Source: an uncultured Geobacteraceae bacterium (lineage in GTDB: Bacteria; Desulfobacterota; Desulfuromonadia; Geobacterales; Pseudopelobacteraceae). From it: a stretch of 50,273 bases of DNA. The notes below the pieces were generated by a model, which saw nothing but the letters and a program-made list of their open reading frames with translations, searched no databases and was not told the DNA's origin. The stretch spans positions 1 to 50,273 of the forward strand of contig CAIRBT010000096.1 of the NCBI GenBank assembly GCA_903876875.1, given 5' to 3'. Below, in pieces: positions 29,941 to 38,559 of this stretch (position 1 is the stretch's first letter; every line of letters starts with the position of its first letter). The translations under genes were made by a program, and so were the position numbers.

Positions 29941-31514
29941 GTGGCGCACCCCTGAATAGCCCGGAAGAACTGGAACTGCTGGCCGGAAAGTTTGGTATTC
30001 CCTTTCAGACCGAAATCCGGGCCGATGGAGTAGATACAAATTTACTCAATCGTCTTCCCTTGACCTTTGCCCGTGCCAACACGGTGCTCCCCCTTGAAGA
30101 GGTGGACGGTGTCGTGCGCATTGCCGTGGCGGGTGCCGCCGGACTGCTGCTACTCGATGAACTGCGACTACTGTTCGGCAAGCCGGTTGAAGCCGTCCTG
30201 GTGCCGGCTTCCCTGCTCTCTGACACCATTAATCTGGTCTACGCTGGTGTGTCGGGAACGGCCCGTGAAGTTTTACAGGAACTGCAGGGGGAAGATCTCT
30301 CCACCGTCGCCACCGAGCTGAACAATCCCAAGGACCTGCTGGATCTCTCCGATGAGGCACCGGTTATTCGGTTGCTCAACTCGATCCTCTCAGAAGCGGT
30401 CAAGGAGCGGGTCAGCGATATCCATGTGGAACCCTACGAGCGGGATCTGCTGGTCCGGTTCCGTATAGATGGCATCATGTATGAAAAACTCTCCCCGCCA
30501 AAACTCATTCAGGATGCGCTGATTTCCCGCATCAAGATAATGGCCGGCCTGAACATCGCCGAAAAACGGCTCCCCCAGGATGGCCGTATCAGGGTTCTGG
30601 TGGCGGGGCGTGATGTTGACATCCGTGTCTCCATCATCCCGACCTATTACGGAGAACGGGCCGTACTGCGACTGCTGGACAAGAAAAAAGGCATTCTTTC
30701 CCTATCCGACATCGGGCTTGGAGACTTGGGCGTACGAACCCTTGAGCGGATGCTGACCCGCACCAGCGGCATTATCCTGGTAACCGGCCCCACCGGTAGC
30801 GGGAAATCGACCACCCTGTACGCCGCCCTGAACCGGGTGAACTCCAGCGAAAAAAATATCATCACCATCGAAGATCCGATCGAGTACCAGATCAGGGGTA
30901 TCGGCCAGATTCAGGTCAATCCCAAAATTGATCTGACCTTTGCCAGCGGACTCCGTTCCATTCTCCGCCAGGACCCGGACATCATCATGGTGGGTGAAAT
31001 CCGTGATGCAGAAACCGCTGAAATTGCCATTCAGGCCAGTCTCACCGGCCACCTGGTGCTTTCCACCCTTCACACCAACGATGCGGCCACCGCCGTTACC
31101 CGTCTGGTAGATATGGGTATCGAGCCGTTCATGATCGCCTCTTCATTGTCAGCGGTGGTTGCTCAGCGACTGGTGCGGGTCATCTGTCCCCACTGCCGTG
31201 AAGCATATCGACCGGAAGAACAGTACGCCGGTATCACCTTGCCGGACACCCTCTATCGGGGACGGGGATGCGACGCCTGTTTCGGGCTCGGCACCATGGG
31301 ACGAACCGCCATCTATGAGATCATGCCCATCGACCAGGAACTCTGTTCCATGATCATCCGTCGCTCCCACGCCGGTGAAATCAAGGAGTACGCCGTAGCC
31401 CATGGCATGAAGACACTGCGTGACGACGGGTTGGCCCGTGCCGCCGCCGGAATTACCACCATCGAAGAAGTGCTCCGGGTCACCCAGGACGACTATGCCG
31501 ACGTTCCGCTATAA
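29937..31514 (+). CDS. gspE: Type II secretion ATPase GspE
   Basis: The 525-residue cytoplasmic ATPase has an N-terminal GspE_N-type domain, then the catalytic core with Walker A GPTGSGKSTT (about residue 285), the Asp box (IITIEDPIEYQ), Walker B MVGEIRDAETA, and the His box LSTLHTNDA. The zinc module near the end (CPHC ... CDAC, about residues 420-445) is present. The protein powers pseudopilus assembly. The start codon overlaps gspD by 4 nt (ATGA), and gspF starts inside its last 20 nt, so translation of the set is coupled. Confidence 0.95.
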   Translation: MSGAPLNSPEELELLAGKFGIPFQTEIRADGVDTNLLNRLPLTFARANTVLPLEEVDGVVRIAVAGAAGLLLLDELRLLFGKPVEAVLVPASLLSDTINLVYAGVSGTAREVLQELQGEDLSTVATELNNPKDLLDLSDEAPVIRLLNSILSEAVKERVSDIHVEPYERDLLVRFRIDGIMYEKLSPPKLIQDALISRIKIMAGLNIAEKRLPQDGRIRVLVAGRDVDIRVSIIPTYYGERAVLRLLDKKKGILSLSDIGLGDLGVRTLERMLTRTSGIILVTGPTGSGKSTTLYAALNRVNSSEKNIITIEDPIEYQIRGIGQIQVNPKIDLTFASGLRSILRQDPDIIMVGEIRDAETAEIAIQASLTGHLVLSTLHTNDAATAVTRLVDMGIEPFMIASSLSAVVAQRLVRVICPHCREAYRPEEQYAGITLPDTLYRGRGCDACFGLGTMGRTAIYEIMPIDQELCSMIIRRSHAGEIKEYAVAHGMKTLRDDGLARAAAGITTIEEVLRVTQDDYADVPL

Positions 31515-32706
31515 AGCCTACAGTGCCACCGGTTCTTCAGTTGCCGGTACGGTGGAGGCCGAATCGGAACGGCAGGCCGTGGCACAGCTGAAGGGTAAGG
31601 GGTTGCTCCCCCGTGAAGTGGTCGAAGAGGGGGGGGCGAAAGACCGTTCCGGTACCTTCTCCTTCCGTCGGGGGGTCTCCACCGACGAATTATCCCTCTT
31701 TACCCGCCGCCTGGCCACCCTGGTGGCATCATCGGTACCGCTCTTCGAAGCCATGGGATCCCTCTGCGAACAGGAGGAGAGCGGCCTGCTCCGCCAGACC
31801 CTGGTGCGGGTCAAGGAGCGGATTGCCGAGGGGGCTGCACTCTCCCGTGCCCTGGCAGCCGAACCTGATATTTTTGGTGAAAGTTATGTCAGCATGGTTG
31901 CAGCCGGTGAGGCGGGGGGTGCCCTCGATGCGGTGCTGGAGCGGCTTGCCGATTTTCTTGAAGAGCAGGAACAGGTGCGGAGTAAAGTCACCTCTGCTTT
32001 GATTTACCCCCTGCTGATGGTGGTGGTGGGGGGGGGCGTCATGCTCTTCCTGCTCACGGTGGTCATCCCCCGTATCGTTACTATTTTTGAAGACAGCAAA
32101 GCGGCTCTACCCCTCATTACCGTCATCCTCATCAAAGTAAGCCACTTTTTTCAGGGTTACTGGTGGATTCCGCTCTCCCTTGCCATTGCCTCAGTTCCCC
32201 TTTACCGCACCGCCATGAAGCGGGATGACATGCGCCTGAAACGGGATAGCCTGCTGCTCCGCCTTCCCCTTGCCGGGGGTATGGTACAGCGTCTCATTCT
32301 TTCCCGCTTTGCACGGGTACTGGGGCTGCTCCTCTCCAGTGGGGTGCCGATCATGCGGGCCCTGGAGATTACCGGCGAAGTTATGGTCAACCGGGTTTAC
32401 CGCACCTTTCTCCGGGGGGTTATGGACGACGTGGCCCAGGGGGGGAGTCTGTCGGCAAGCCTCAAGAAGAGCCCCCTCTTTCCACCGCTCCTGGTACATC
32501 TGACCGGGGTTGGTGAAAAAAGCGGCAATCTTGAAGAGATGCTGGTGAAAGCCGGTGTTGCCTATGAGCGGGAGTTCACCGCCCGCCTCACCCGCCTGAT
32601 GGGATTAATGGAGCCGTTGATGGTTCTTGCCATGGGTCTTGCTGTCGGCATTGTTGTTTTAGCGGTTCTGCTCCCCATTTTTGAGCTGAACCAGCTGATC
32701 AAATAG
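31495..32706 (+). CDS. gspF: Type II secretion inner-membrane platform protein GspF
   Basis: I start the gene at ATG 31495 (MPTFRYKAYSATGSSVAG), the normal N-terminus of GspF; the ATG at 31420 adds 25 residues that overlap gspE in another frame. The 403-residue protein has two repeated cytoplasmic T2SSF domains (about residues 70-190 and 270-390) and three transmembrane helices (about 165-190, 215-235 and 375-398). GspF anchors GspE in the inner membrane. The coding frame overlaps gspE by 20 nt. The pseudopilin and the gspL/gspM genes do not follow; a non-coding gap with repeats and then a kinase gene come next. Confidence 0.92.
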   Translation: MPTFRYKAYSATGSSVAGTVEAESERQAVAQLKGKGLLPREVVEEGGAKDRSGTFSFRRGVSTDELSLFTRRLATLVASSVPLFEAMGSLCEQEESGLLRQTLVRVKERIAEGAALSRALAAEPDIFGESYVSMVAAGEAGGALDAVLERLADFLEEQEQVRSKVTSALIYPLLMVVVGGGVMLFLLTVVIPRIVTIFEDSKAALPLITVILIKVSHFFQGYWWIPLSLAIASVPLYRTAMKRDDMRLKRDSLLLRLPLAGGMVQRLILSRFARVLGLLLSSGVPIMRALEITGEVMVNRVYRTFLRGVMDDVAQGGSLSASLKKSPLFPPLLVHLTGVGEKSGNLEEMLVKAGVAYEREFTARLTRLMGLMEPLMVLAMGLAVGIVVLAVLLPIFELNQLIK

Positions 32707-33057
32707 CGACACCACAATAAGCCTGTTTTTTGGGCACTCTGCCCTTTTATTAATCCATTCTATCTGTTTCGTTATTCTACCATAAGACAAACATCCCGTT
32801 TTCATCTTTCATCAAGAACTATTCGGCTTATTTCCGTATTCAAAGTAAATCCCCCTCAATCCCCCTTTTATAAAGGGGGAAGCTTTAACGGTGCCCAATT
32901 TTTGCAAAAAGATCATTTTAATTCCCCCCTTTGTAAAAAAGGGGGGGTAGGGGTGATTTATTGTTAATCCACTCAATCATTTTCGGTAGGGTTCTTGCAA
33001 AATCAAATGCACCACGGGATCAATGCATCACGATGCCCCCCCACTTCCGGAGCTTGT
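32707..33057. other. Intergenic stretch with no gene
   Basis: The 351 bp between gspF and the kinase gene contain no convincing frame. The only structure I see is the palindromic repeat pair at 32845-32960. I see no promoter that can be called with confidence. Confidence 0.6.
32845..32960. repeat. Inverted pair of palindromic elements (CCCCCTTTTATAAAGGGGG type)
   Basis: The left copy (about 32845-32885) and the right copy (about 32915-32960) are near inverted repeats of each other. Each begins at its outer end with TAAATC plus a C-rich run and contains an internal palindrome of C-run, T/A-rich centre and G-run. Similar short palindromic elements are scattered in many genomes. A MITE-like or REP-like origin is likely. 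The whole can fold into a large cruciform. Confidence 0.7.
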
Positions 33058-33798
33058 ATGATTGAGTCGACTGTCAGTAATAGCGATGAAGCTATCTCAG
33101 CAGATCTGTTGAGACAGTTGGCGTACAATGAAAAAATGGCCGAATTGGGCAAGATTTCTGCCGGGGTTGTCCATGAGTTGAATGCTCCCCTTTCGGTGAT
33201 TATCTCGGCCTCCCAGATGATCATGCGGGAAAATGGTGTTCCCGAAGCGGTTCTGGAAATGATTGCACGTATCAGTTCCGAGGCCCAGCGCCTGTCCCAG
33301 TTGACCCGGGGGCTCCTCAATTTCAGCAGCCACGACGCCACCATTGGCGAGGTTGATCTCAATCTTACCATCGATTTTATCCTCAATTTTCTCACCTATG
33401 AAGCGGCACGCCGGGGGGTTGTGGTACTGCGGCAGCTGGATTTTTCCCTGCCAACCCTGCTCCTTGACTCAAATCTTCTGAAGCAGATTCTGCTTAATAT
33501 CATCATGAACGCCCTGCAGGCCATGGAAGAAAGCGGTGGTAAACTGTTGGTAGAGACCGCTGCCACCTCCTCGGATTCGGTTCGTTTTACCATCTCAGAC
33601 AATGGCCCCGGCATCCCCCCTGAATCAATTGACCGTATTTTTGACCGTTATTACACCACAAAAAAACCGGGTGAAGGGACCGGTCTCGGGTTGTTCGTCA
33701 CCAAAAATCTGGTGGAGAGTATGGGGGGAGGCATCACGCTGCTGAACAGAGTGGGGGGGGGCACAACCTTTTCTGTGAGCCTGCCGCTGCGAAAATAA
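33058..33798 (+). CDS. Soluble orphan sensor histidine kinase
   Basis: I start the gene at ATG 33058 because GGAG lies 6 nt upstream; the frame extends to a TTG at 32995 without a good ribosome site. The 246-residue protein has the HisKA dimerisation domain with the phospho-acceptor histidine in AGVVHELNAPLSVI and a complete HATPase domain with N-box (NIIMNALQAME), G1 (DNGPGIPPE), F-box (IFDRYYTTK) and G2 (GTGLGLFV). There is no transmembrane helix and no recognisable sensor domain beyond about 35 residues. No response regulator gene is adjacent. It lies between the type II secretion genes and the transposase, on the other strand from the nif operon. Confidence 0.88.
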   Translation: MIESTVSNSDEAISADLLRQLAYNEKMAELGKISAGVVHELNAPLSVIISASQMIMRENGVPEAVLEMIARISSEAQRLSQLTRGLLNFSSHDATIGEVDLNLTIDFILNFLTYEAARRGVVVLRQLDFSLPTLLLDSNLLKQILLNIIMNALQAMEESGGKLLVETAATSSDSVRFTISDNGPGIPPESIDRIFDRYYTTKKPGEGTGLGLFVTKNLVESMGGGITLLNRVGGGTTFSVSLPLRK

Positions 33799-33893
33799 CT
33801 GTCTCGGGAATCCACATCAAACTCCATTGCCTTTAAACTAACACCTTGATGATATGGAAATTTTGGGTATCCAGAACTTGTGATGTATGAGGG

Positions 33894-35237
33894 TTAAATC
33901 CGGCCTTCTTCAATAAGTCTCACCAGTGTTGATATGTCCGCTCCAAAGTTAAGTTCGCGCTCTTCTGAAATTGTTGATGGCCCCATCTTAGAGAACGATG
34001 TGAAACCGTTATAGGTCGAAGAACTTTCTTCACGAGCTGGCCGCTGAAACTTTGGTTTTTTGGTTTTTGCAACGCCTTCTGTAAAGAGAATCTTCGCCCT
34101 GAGAGCTTCAAAGCTGTAACCCCTGCCCAGTCTATTCATCACCCGGATCAGGTTGTTAAGCGACTCAGTGTAAGCATTCGTTACTGGATGTTCAAAGTAA
34201 GCCATGATCTCCGGCATCCAATTGTTCACAGCACGAGTAAGCGGGTAGAAAGCATCTTTAATCTCTTCGTCTAAGCCAGCTTTCCATTGCCGAAACAGGT
34301 CTACTGCCTCCTGCGTTTCCACGGCATCGTAGATGGCAAAGAAATCCTCTTTGGCCCGATATGCAGCACCAAGAGCCGGATAGTTCTTTGTCCATGACTC
34401 TAAGCTGATCCGGTCGAGTCTTTCCAGTTTCGACTCTCGTTTCAAGAGTATAAACCGGTCATGCATCAGACCACGCCGCTGCTTTACCGTAAGTCCACTG
34501 CGGATATCTTTTCTCACTGTCTCTAAACAAACGTTTGCCATTCTTACCACATGAAACTTGTCAATTACGATGGTGGATTGGGGCATGACAACCCTTACGG
34601 CGTCCTTGTATGGCTCCCACATATCCATAGTTACGCATTTCACAAGCTCCCGGCCTTTGAGCTTTGACAAATAATCTATGACAGTCTTCTTATTGCGATC
34701 GCGGAGGACGTTGACGACGGTGTTGTGCTCGATGTTTGATACGACACAGCGCGGTTTTTTGATGATGTGTATTTCGTCGATCCCCATCCACTGAGGAGTC
34801 TCGAACCGCACCGCCTTTTCAAGCTCATTGATGTAATCGTTGAAAACATTTTTGACCGTCATTTCGTTTATGCCGATTTCTTCGGCTATATGAGAGAATG
34901 GCCGCTGAACGGACTGCTTACCAACCGACTCTACAAGCCGGGAAGTCATCATCCGTTTGCCATCTACGTTTGGCAGACGTTCATAGAAGGTCTTGTTGCA
35001 GGAACGGCATTGATAGCGTCTGGTGTCCACATAGATGCCAACCCGCTTACCATGTATTTGTAGATCGCGGATCAACTGCTCGTTACGGCCAAAACCGACA
35101 AGGTTGTCACTGTTGCAATTCTGACAGTTTTTTGGAGGTGTCTTTGTTTCGACGTTAATATGGTAGTCGTGCTCGGTTTCGTCGATGTTGGTAACAATAT
35201 AGGATGGAAGGTTGAGGATGTTGGACAGCACCGTCAT
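33894..35237 (-). mobile_element. ISL3-family transposase (insertion sequence core)
   Basis: The 447-residue transposase has an N-terminal zinc-ribbon pair (CQNCNSDN and YQCRSCNKTF), a helix-turn-helix-like segment (HIAEEIGINEMTVKNVF), and a DDE catalytic core: the Asp in MGIDEIHI, the Asp in VTMDMWEPYKD, and the Glu in NAYTESLNN. This is the ISL3 pattern, and the frame is complete, so it may still be active. The IS ends are not certain. I searched the flanks (33799-33893 and 35238-35409) for terminal inverted repeats and found none convincing. Note an 11-bp inverted match further out (33865-33875 and 37051-37061). Confidence 0.88.
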
Positions 35238-35409
35238 TACTCCTTTACGTTATAAACGTGGCCAAGTGGTTCGCTTTGACCAGGCTAGGAGCTATCCATA
35301 TAAGCTTATGTCTTGATAGTTTCTCTCCGCACGCCTGATTTCTCCAATGTCCACGTCTCCAATGAGACGCAGAGAGCGCCCCTTGGGCCTGCGAACCATA
35401 TTGAACCAT

Positions 35410-36909
35410 TTATGAACCATTACCGTTTGCGCTTTCTATTGAGCCATTTGAACCATTTATGAGCCAATGTTTGGTAAATTCATAATATGCTCCACGCCCG
35501 CTGCCCTTTAATATAATCAGTCCTTTTTTCACAAGTTCGTCAAGATCCCGTTTGGCGGTAGGACGTGTTGCACCGGTAAGTGTTTGATAATCACCGTTGG
35601 TAATGTTGCGACGTTCTAGTCGTATGAGTGGAAGCAATTTTAATTGCCGCTCATTCAGATCCAACCCAGCCAACACTTGCGGCGTCAACCAATCACGCCA
35701 AAGGGTTGCGACAAAAGAACCTTCACGCTGTTCAAATTGGGGCTCAGGGAGACCTCCCTCTCGACAAAGATCAAACATCGCCTGCGTGCCAGAACCTACT
35801 CGTTCGATGTACCGGGCCAAGTAGAGCGATTCCGCGAGAAGCGGGTTATACGGAACTGACGGGTGATCATTGCGAAGGCTTGCAATGGTCAAATTGCCAG
35901 GTAATGCCCCAGGGTTCCAAATTTCAAGGCGATCGGCAAAGAGTCGGACTTCGACAGAGGCGTTGTTGTGGTAATCCCGGTGAGCGATTGCGTTGACGAT
36001 CGCTTCGCCAATGGCATCAGGTGGGAGTTCATAGGTGGCAGGGGCCGTGTTGCTGGTTGAACGAACGCCGATGGCCCGGTTTATTTTGGAGAGCACAAAA
36101 TCGCGAGCCTGGTCAGCCTGTTCAAAGAGGTCACCACCGTATACCTGCATTGAAGCAAAAGGACGACGGTATTCAGTTCCGTGGCAGTGAACGCATTTGG
36201 TCTCGGCGGTACGGTGGAACCGTTGCGGATTGCTGCCAAAAAGCAGCATAGCGGCGTTTGTGGGCTTGCCATCGTCAAGCAGATTGAGGTGTGCGAGTAA
36301 AGCCGGTGTGCTGGTATTCAATTTGAGCGGGAAGTTTCGTTCACGTCGAGCAGTCTCCAGAAACCATTCTACCCGTTTGCGGGAGAGGTCTTTCAAGGAA
36401 GATCGGTCACAGACAGATGTATCAAAAGGAGGGGTCCGTAGAGCGCCAATCCGGTCAAGGTGCTCAATAAGACTGGAATAGACCTCAGAAATCAGGGCAC
36501 TTGTATCTTCAACTCTACGCCGTATCAGTTCCGCACCGATCCTGCTGACCAGTTTTTGCATCTTGGGATTCCGGTGCTTGTCATCGGAACCCCAGACATA
36601 GACGATACGAGTTTTCTTATGGCGGCCAGCGTGATTGTATTCATGCTCAGTCGGAGAAATGCCATTCGCGTCTTCAAAACCATATTCATAACCAAAGATG
36701 CCCAGATAGACATCGCAACGCTCTACCTCGTCCAGATATACTTCATCGGCACGACGGTCACAAGCTGGGATTTCCTCGAACAGGAACACTTCTGAGATGA
36801 ACCGACGCAATACAGCATCACCAAGCAAAAATGCCTTGAGATCCTGACGTACTTGTGAGAATTCTTTCTGGACGCTGCTGACAAATATTTTGAGTCGGGC
36901 TGCAGGCAT
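35410..36909 (-). CDS. DUF4062 / GHKL-like ATPase / winged-helix protein
   Basis: With ATG 36909 as start (GGAG about 6 nt upstream) the protein is 499 residues. Residues about 5-95 match DUF4062 (KIFVSSVQKEF, DVYLGIFGYEYG), a TIR-like or nucleoside-deoxyribosyltransferase-like fold. Then follows a Schlafen/AlbA-related region (about 170-285; the AlbA_2 core seems short), and a GHKL ATPase-like segment of the RecG/HATPase_c_4 type (about 300-410; AIAHRDYHN, EIWNPGALPGNL, ERVGSGTQAMFD). A C-terminal winged helix follows (about 420-480). Relatives are annotated as ATP-binding transcriptional regulators and appear in defence islands. It has its own promoter with repeated sites. The frame could start at 36987, but that codon lies inside the -35 box. 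Confidence 0.8.
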   Translation of the reverse strand: MPAARLKIFVSSVQKEFSQVRQDLKAFLLGDAVLRRFISEVFLFEEIPACDRRADEVYLDEVERCDVYLGIFGYEYGFEDANGISPTEHEYNHAGRHKKTRIVYVWGSDDKHRNPKMQKLVSRIGAELIRRRVEDTSALISEVYSSLIEHLDRIGALRTPPFDTSVCDRSSLKDLSRKRVEWFLETARRERNFPLKLNTSTPALLAHLNLLDDGKPTNAAMLLFGSNPQRFHRTAETKCVHCHGTEYRRPFASMQVYGGDLFEQADQARDFVLSKINRAIGVRSTSNTAPATYELPPDAIGEAIVNAIAHRDYHNNASVEVRLFADRLEIWNPGALPGNLTIASLRNDHPSVPYNPLLAESLYLARYIERVGSGTQAMFDLCREGGLPEPQFEQREGSFVATLWRDWLTPQVLAGLDLNERQLKLLPLIRLERRNITNGDYQTLTGATRPTAKRDLDELVKKGLIILKGSGRGAYYEFTKHWLINGSNGSIESANGNGS

Positions 36910-36936
36910 ACTGACTCCATTAGGAGATGAAATCGC

Positions 36937-36991
36937 GTCAATCACTAAATGTGATTTTACTATGCTATTACATGACGCGGCTGTCAATCAC
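36937..36991 (-). promoter_or_regulatory. Promoter and repeated operator-like sites of the DUF4062 gene
   Basis: On the minus strand TTGACA (36987-36982) and CATAGT (36964-36959) are separated by 17 bp. The nonamer GTCAATCAC occurs twice on the + strand (36937-36945 and 36983-36991), bracketing the promoter, and the first copy is part of ATCAC-TAAAT-GTGAT (36941-36955). Autoregulation by the encoded winged helix is plausible. Confidence 0.6.
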
Positions 36992-37088
36992 ATAATATGT
37001 TTTTGCTACGCTATGCAACCTGCTGAGTAAAGTCCAAATCAATCATGAAATCTGGATACCCGTAAAATATACGAGAAAGTATCTCAAC

Positions 37089-37883
37089 TCACACCGTGCA
37101 CATCACCTGCCTGACGGCATACTCCCCGCCGATGATGAGATATTCCCCCTCCCCCTTCATGATGCTTCCGGGGAGCAGGTCATTGTAGAAAAAGATCTTG
37201 CTTAAGGGCACAACGACCTTCCAGACCGTCGAGCCGAACTCCCAGGCCCGCTCTTCATCGGAGGTAAATGAGACCAGATTATTCAGCCGGACAATCTGAT
37301 TCCGACGATCAATCTGCTCGATGACATCATGTTCAGCGGCGTCGTAGGTTCCCCGATAGAGCGGAATTCGATCCAGTGAGGGATATTTGCGGGCCAGCTC
37401 GAAGCGGCAGTATTCATAGAGGATATCAAGCTGGGATTGAATGGCGTTGGTGCGGGCACTTCCCTTCATGACATCCACCGAATAGTTAAAATACTCTTCG
37501 CTGTGGATGCCCGGTATACGGACTCGGTGAAAACTGGGAAAGATCCCCATACGGCTTTCCACCCATCGCTTCAGCACCGCCCCTTCGACGGAATTTGAGT
37601 CCATCATCCACCCCCGCAGATAGCGGAGGTAGCTGTTTTTGAGGCTTTTCCGGGCCGTATCGGTCTGATCCTGCCAGAGATGTAACTGAAACTTTACGGA
37701 CATGTAGTCGTTAAAAACCAGGGCCCGTTCTTCCTGACTCTCCAGGGTTAAGAGTTTTTCGAAGAAGAAACGATTTTCTTCCTTGACCCCCTGAATTTCA
37801 ATTTCCTGGGGGTTATCATTAAAATGGCGCGAGGCGATGACCCAGGGCGGAAGGTTACAGTTATTGAATGAACCGTTGTGCAT
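37089..37883 (-). CDS. draT: NAD+-dinitrogenase-reductase ADP-ribosyltransferase DraT
   Basis: The 264-residue protein matches DraT along its length: N-terminal NNCNLPPWVIASRHFN, central YLRYLRGWMMDSNSVEGAVLKRWVESR (shown in part), and IPLYRGTYDAAEHD near the catalytic core. DraT transfers ADP-ribose from NAD+ to a conserved arginine of NifH when ammonium or darkness signals arrive, which stops nitrogenase. It is the last gene of the leftward nif operon, 30 nt after the small nifX-like gene. The reversing hydrolase gene draG is not in the window. No classical terminator follows; the next sequence is the DUF4062 gene promoter region. Confidence 0.92.
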   Translation of the reverse strand: MHNGSFNNCNLPPWVIASRHFNDNPQEIEIQGVKEENRFFFEKLLTLESQEERALVFNDYMSVKFQLHLWQDQTDTARKSLKNSYLRYLRGWMMDSNSVEGAVLKRWVESRMGIFPSFHRVRIPGIHSEEYFNYSVDVMKGSARTNAIQSQLDILYEYCRFELARKYPSLDRIPLYRGTYDAAEHDVIEQIDRRNQIVRLNNLVSFTSDEERAWEFGSTVWKVVVPLSKIFFYNDLLPGSIMKGEGEYLIIGGEYAVRQVMCTV

Positions 37884-37913
37884 AGGGTCATCACCTCATT
37901 GTGAATAGGGGTG

Positions 37914-38243
37914 TCAGAGGATTTTTGCCAATTCTACCAACGTCTGTTTTATGGGACCGCCCGTGACGAACAGCTCGATACCCCGCTTCTCCAGTTCGCC
38001 CCGTGGATGGTCACCGATCTGAGCCGTTACGATGGCCCGGCAGCCGGTAAGGGCATCAAAAATTCCGGTCAACAGGTGGCCGCGCAGGGGACTTTCCGGA
38101 TCAAAACTACAGTACCGATCCACTTTCCGCTCATCAATAAGCTTTGCACTGCCGTTTTCAACATCATATACCAGAAAACGTTCGGCATGACCGAAGTGCT
38201 GGTTGATCTCTTTGCCATCTTTTGAAGTGACTGCGATCAACAT
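37914..38243 (-). CDS. Small NifX/NifB-C-type FeMo-cofactor protein
   Basis: The 109-residue protein begins MLIAVTSKDGKEINQHFGHAERFLVYDV and has the dinitrogenase iron-molybdenum cofactor domain (Nif-Mo-Co) that also forms NifX and the C-terminal part of NifB and NafY. Such proteins bind FeMo-co precursors on their way between NifB, NifEN and NifDK. The DNxHFGHA segment is conserved. It is shorter than the NifX in the same operon, so the operon holds two paralogous carrier domains. It lies 18 nt after the ferredoxin gene and 30 nt before draT. Confidence 0.88.
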   Translation of the reverse strand: MLIAVTSKDGKEINQHFGHAERFLVYDVENGSAKLIDERKVDRYCSFDPESPLRGHLLTGIFDALTGCRAIVTAQIGDHPRGELEKRGIELFVTGGPIKQTLVELAKIL

Positions 38244-38261
38244 GACGAATCCCCCTTCTGA

Positions 38262-38525
38262 TTATGCTACGACCGGCTCGAACGAAAAGCATTTTTTCGA
38301 GCAGGTCCGCTCACAGGCCTGGCAGCCGATACAGTTACCCGGGTTTGCCACCCGCATAAACATTTTTGCCGAGTCATCACCGTCAAGTTCCTCAAATTCC
38401 AGCACGTTGTGGGCGCAGACTTTATAACAGCGACCGCAGCCGATACAGGTTTCTTCGTCAATCGAGATAATAAATTTCGGGGTCCACTCCTGCTTGTCTC
38501 GTGTCAATCCGGTAATGTAAGCCAT
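38262..38525 (-). CDS. fdxB: nif-specific 4Fe-4S ferredoxin (ferredoxin III type)
   Basis: The 87-residue protein has two 4Fe-4S binding motifs: CIGCGRCYKVC (about residues 27-37) and CIGCQACERTC (about 65-75), each followed by conserved residues. The N-terminal MAYITGLTRDKQEWTPKFI matches the nif-specific FdxB/ferredoxin III group. Ferredoxins of this group supply electrons for cofactor assembly. It lies between nifX and the small nifX-like gene in the operon. The family-specific symbol is given from the motif pattern and context, not from a database. Confidence 0.9.
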   Translation of the reverse strand: MAYITGLTRDKQEWTPKFIISIDEETCIGCGRCYKVCAHNVLEFEELDGDDSAKMFMRVANPGNCIGCQACERTCSKKCFSFEPVVA

Positions 38526-38559
38526 TGTTGTTCTCCTTTTTTTGTGTGGTGGTGAAGGA

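Noticed and set aside
29041-30039. 332-codon minus-strand frame opposite gspD
   Set aside because: It is the shadow of gspD and gspE codons.
33799-35409. Terminal inverted repeats close to the ISL3 transposase
   Set aside because: Manual comparison of the flanks gave only scattered short matches; the ends are left open.
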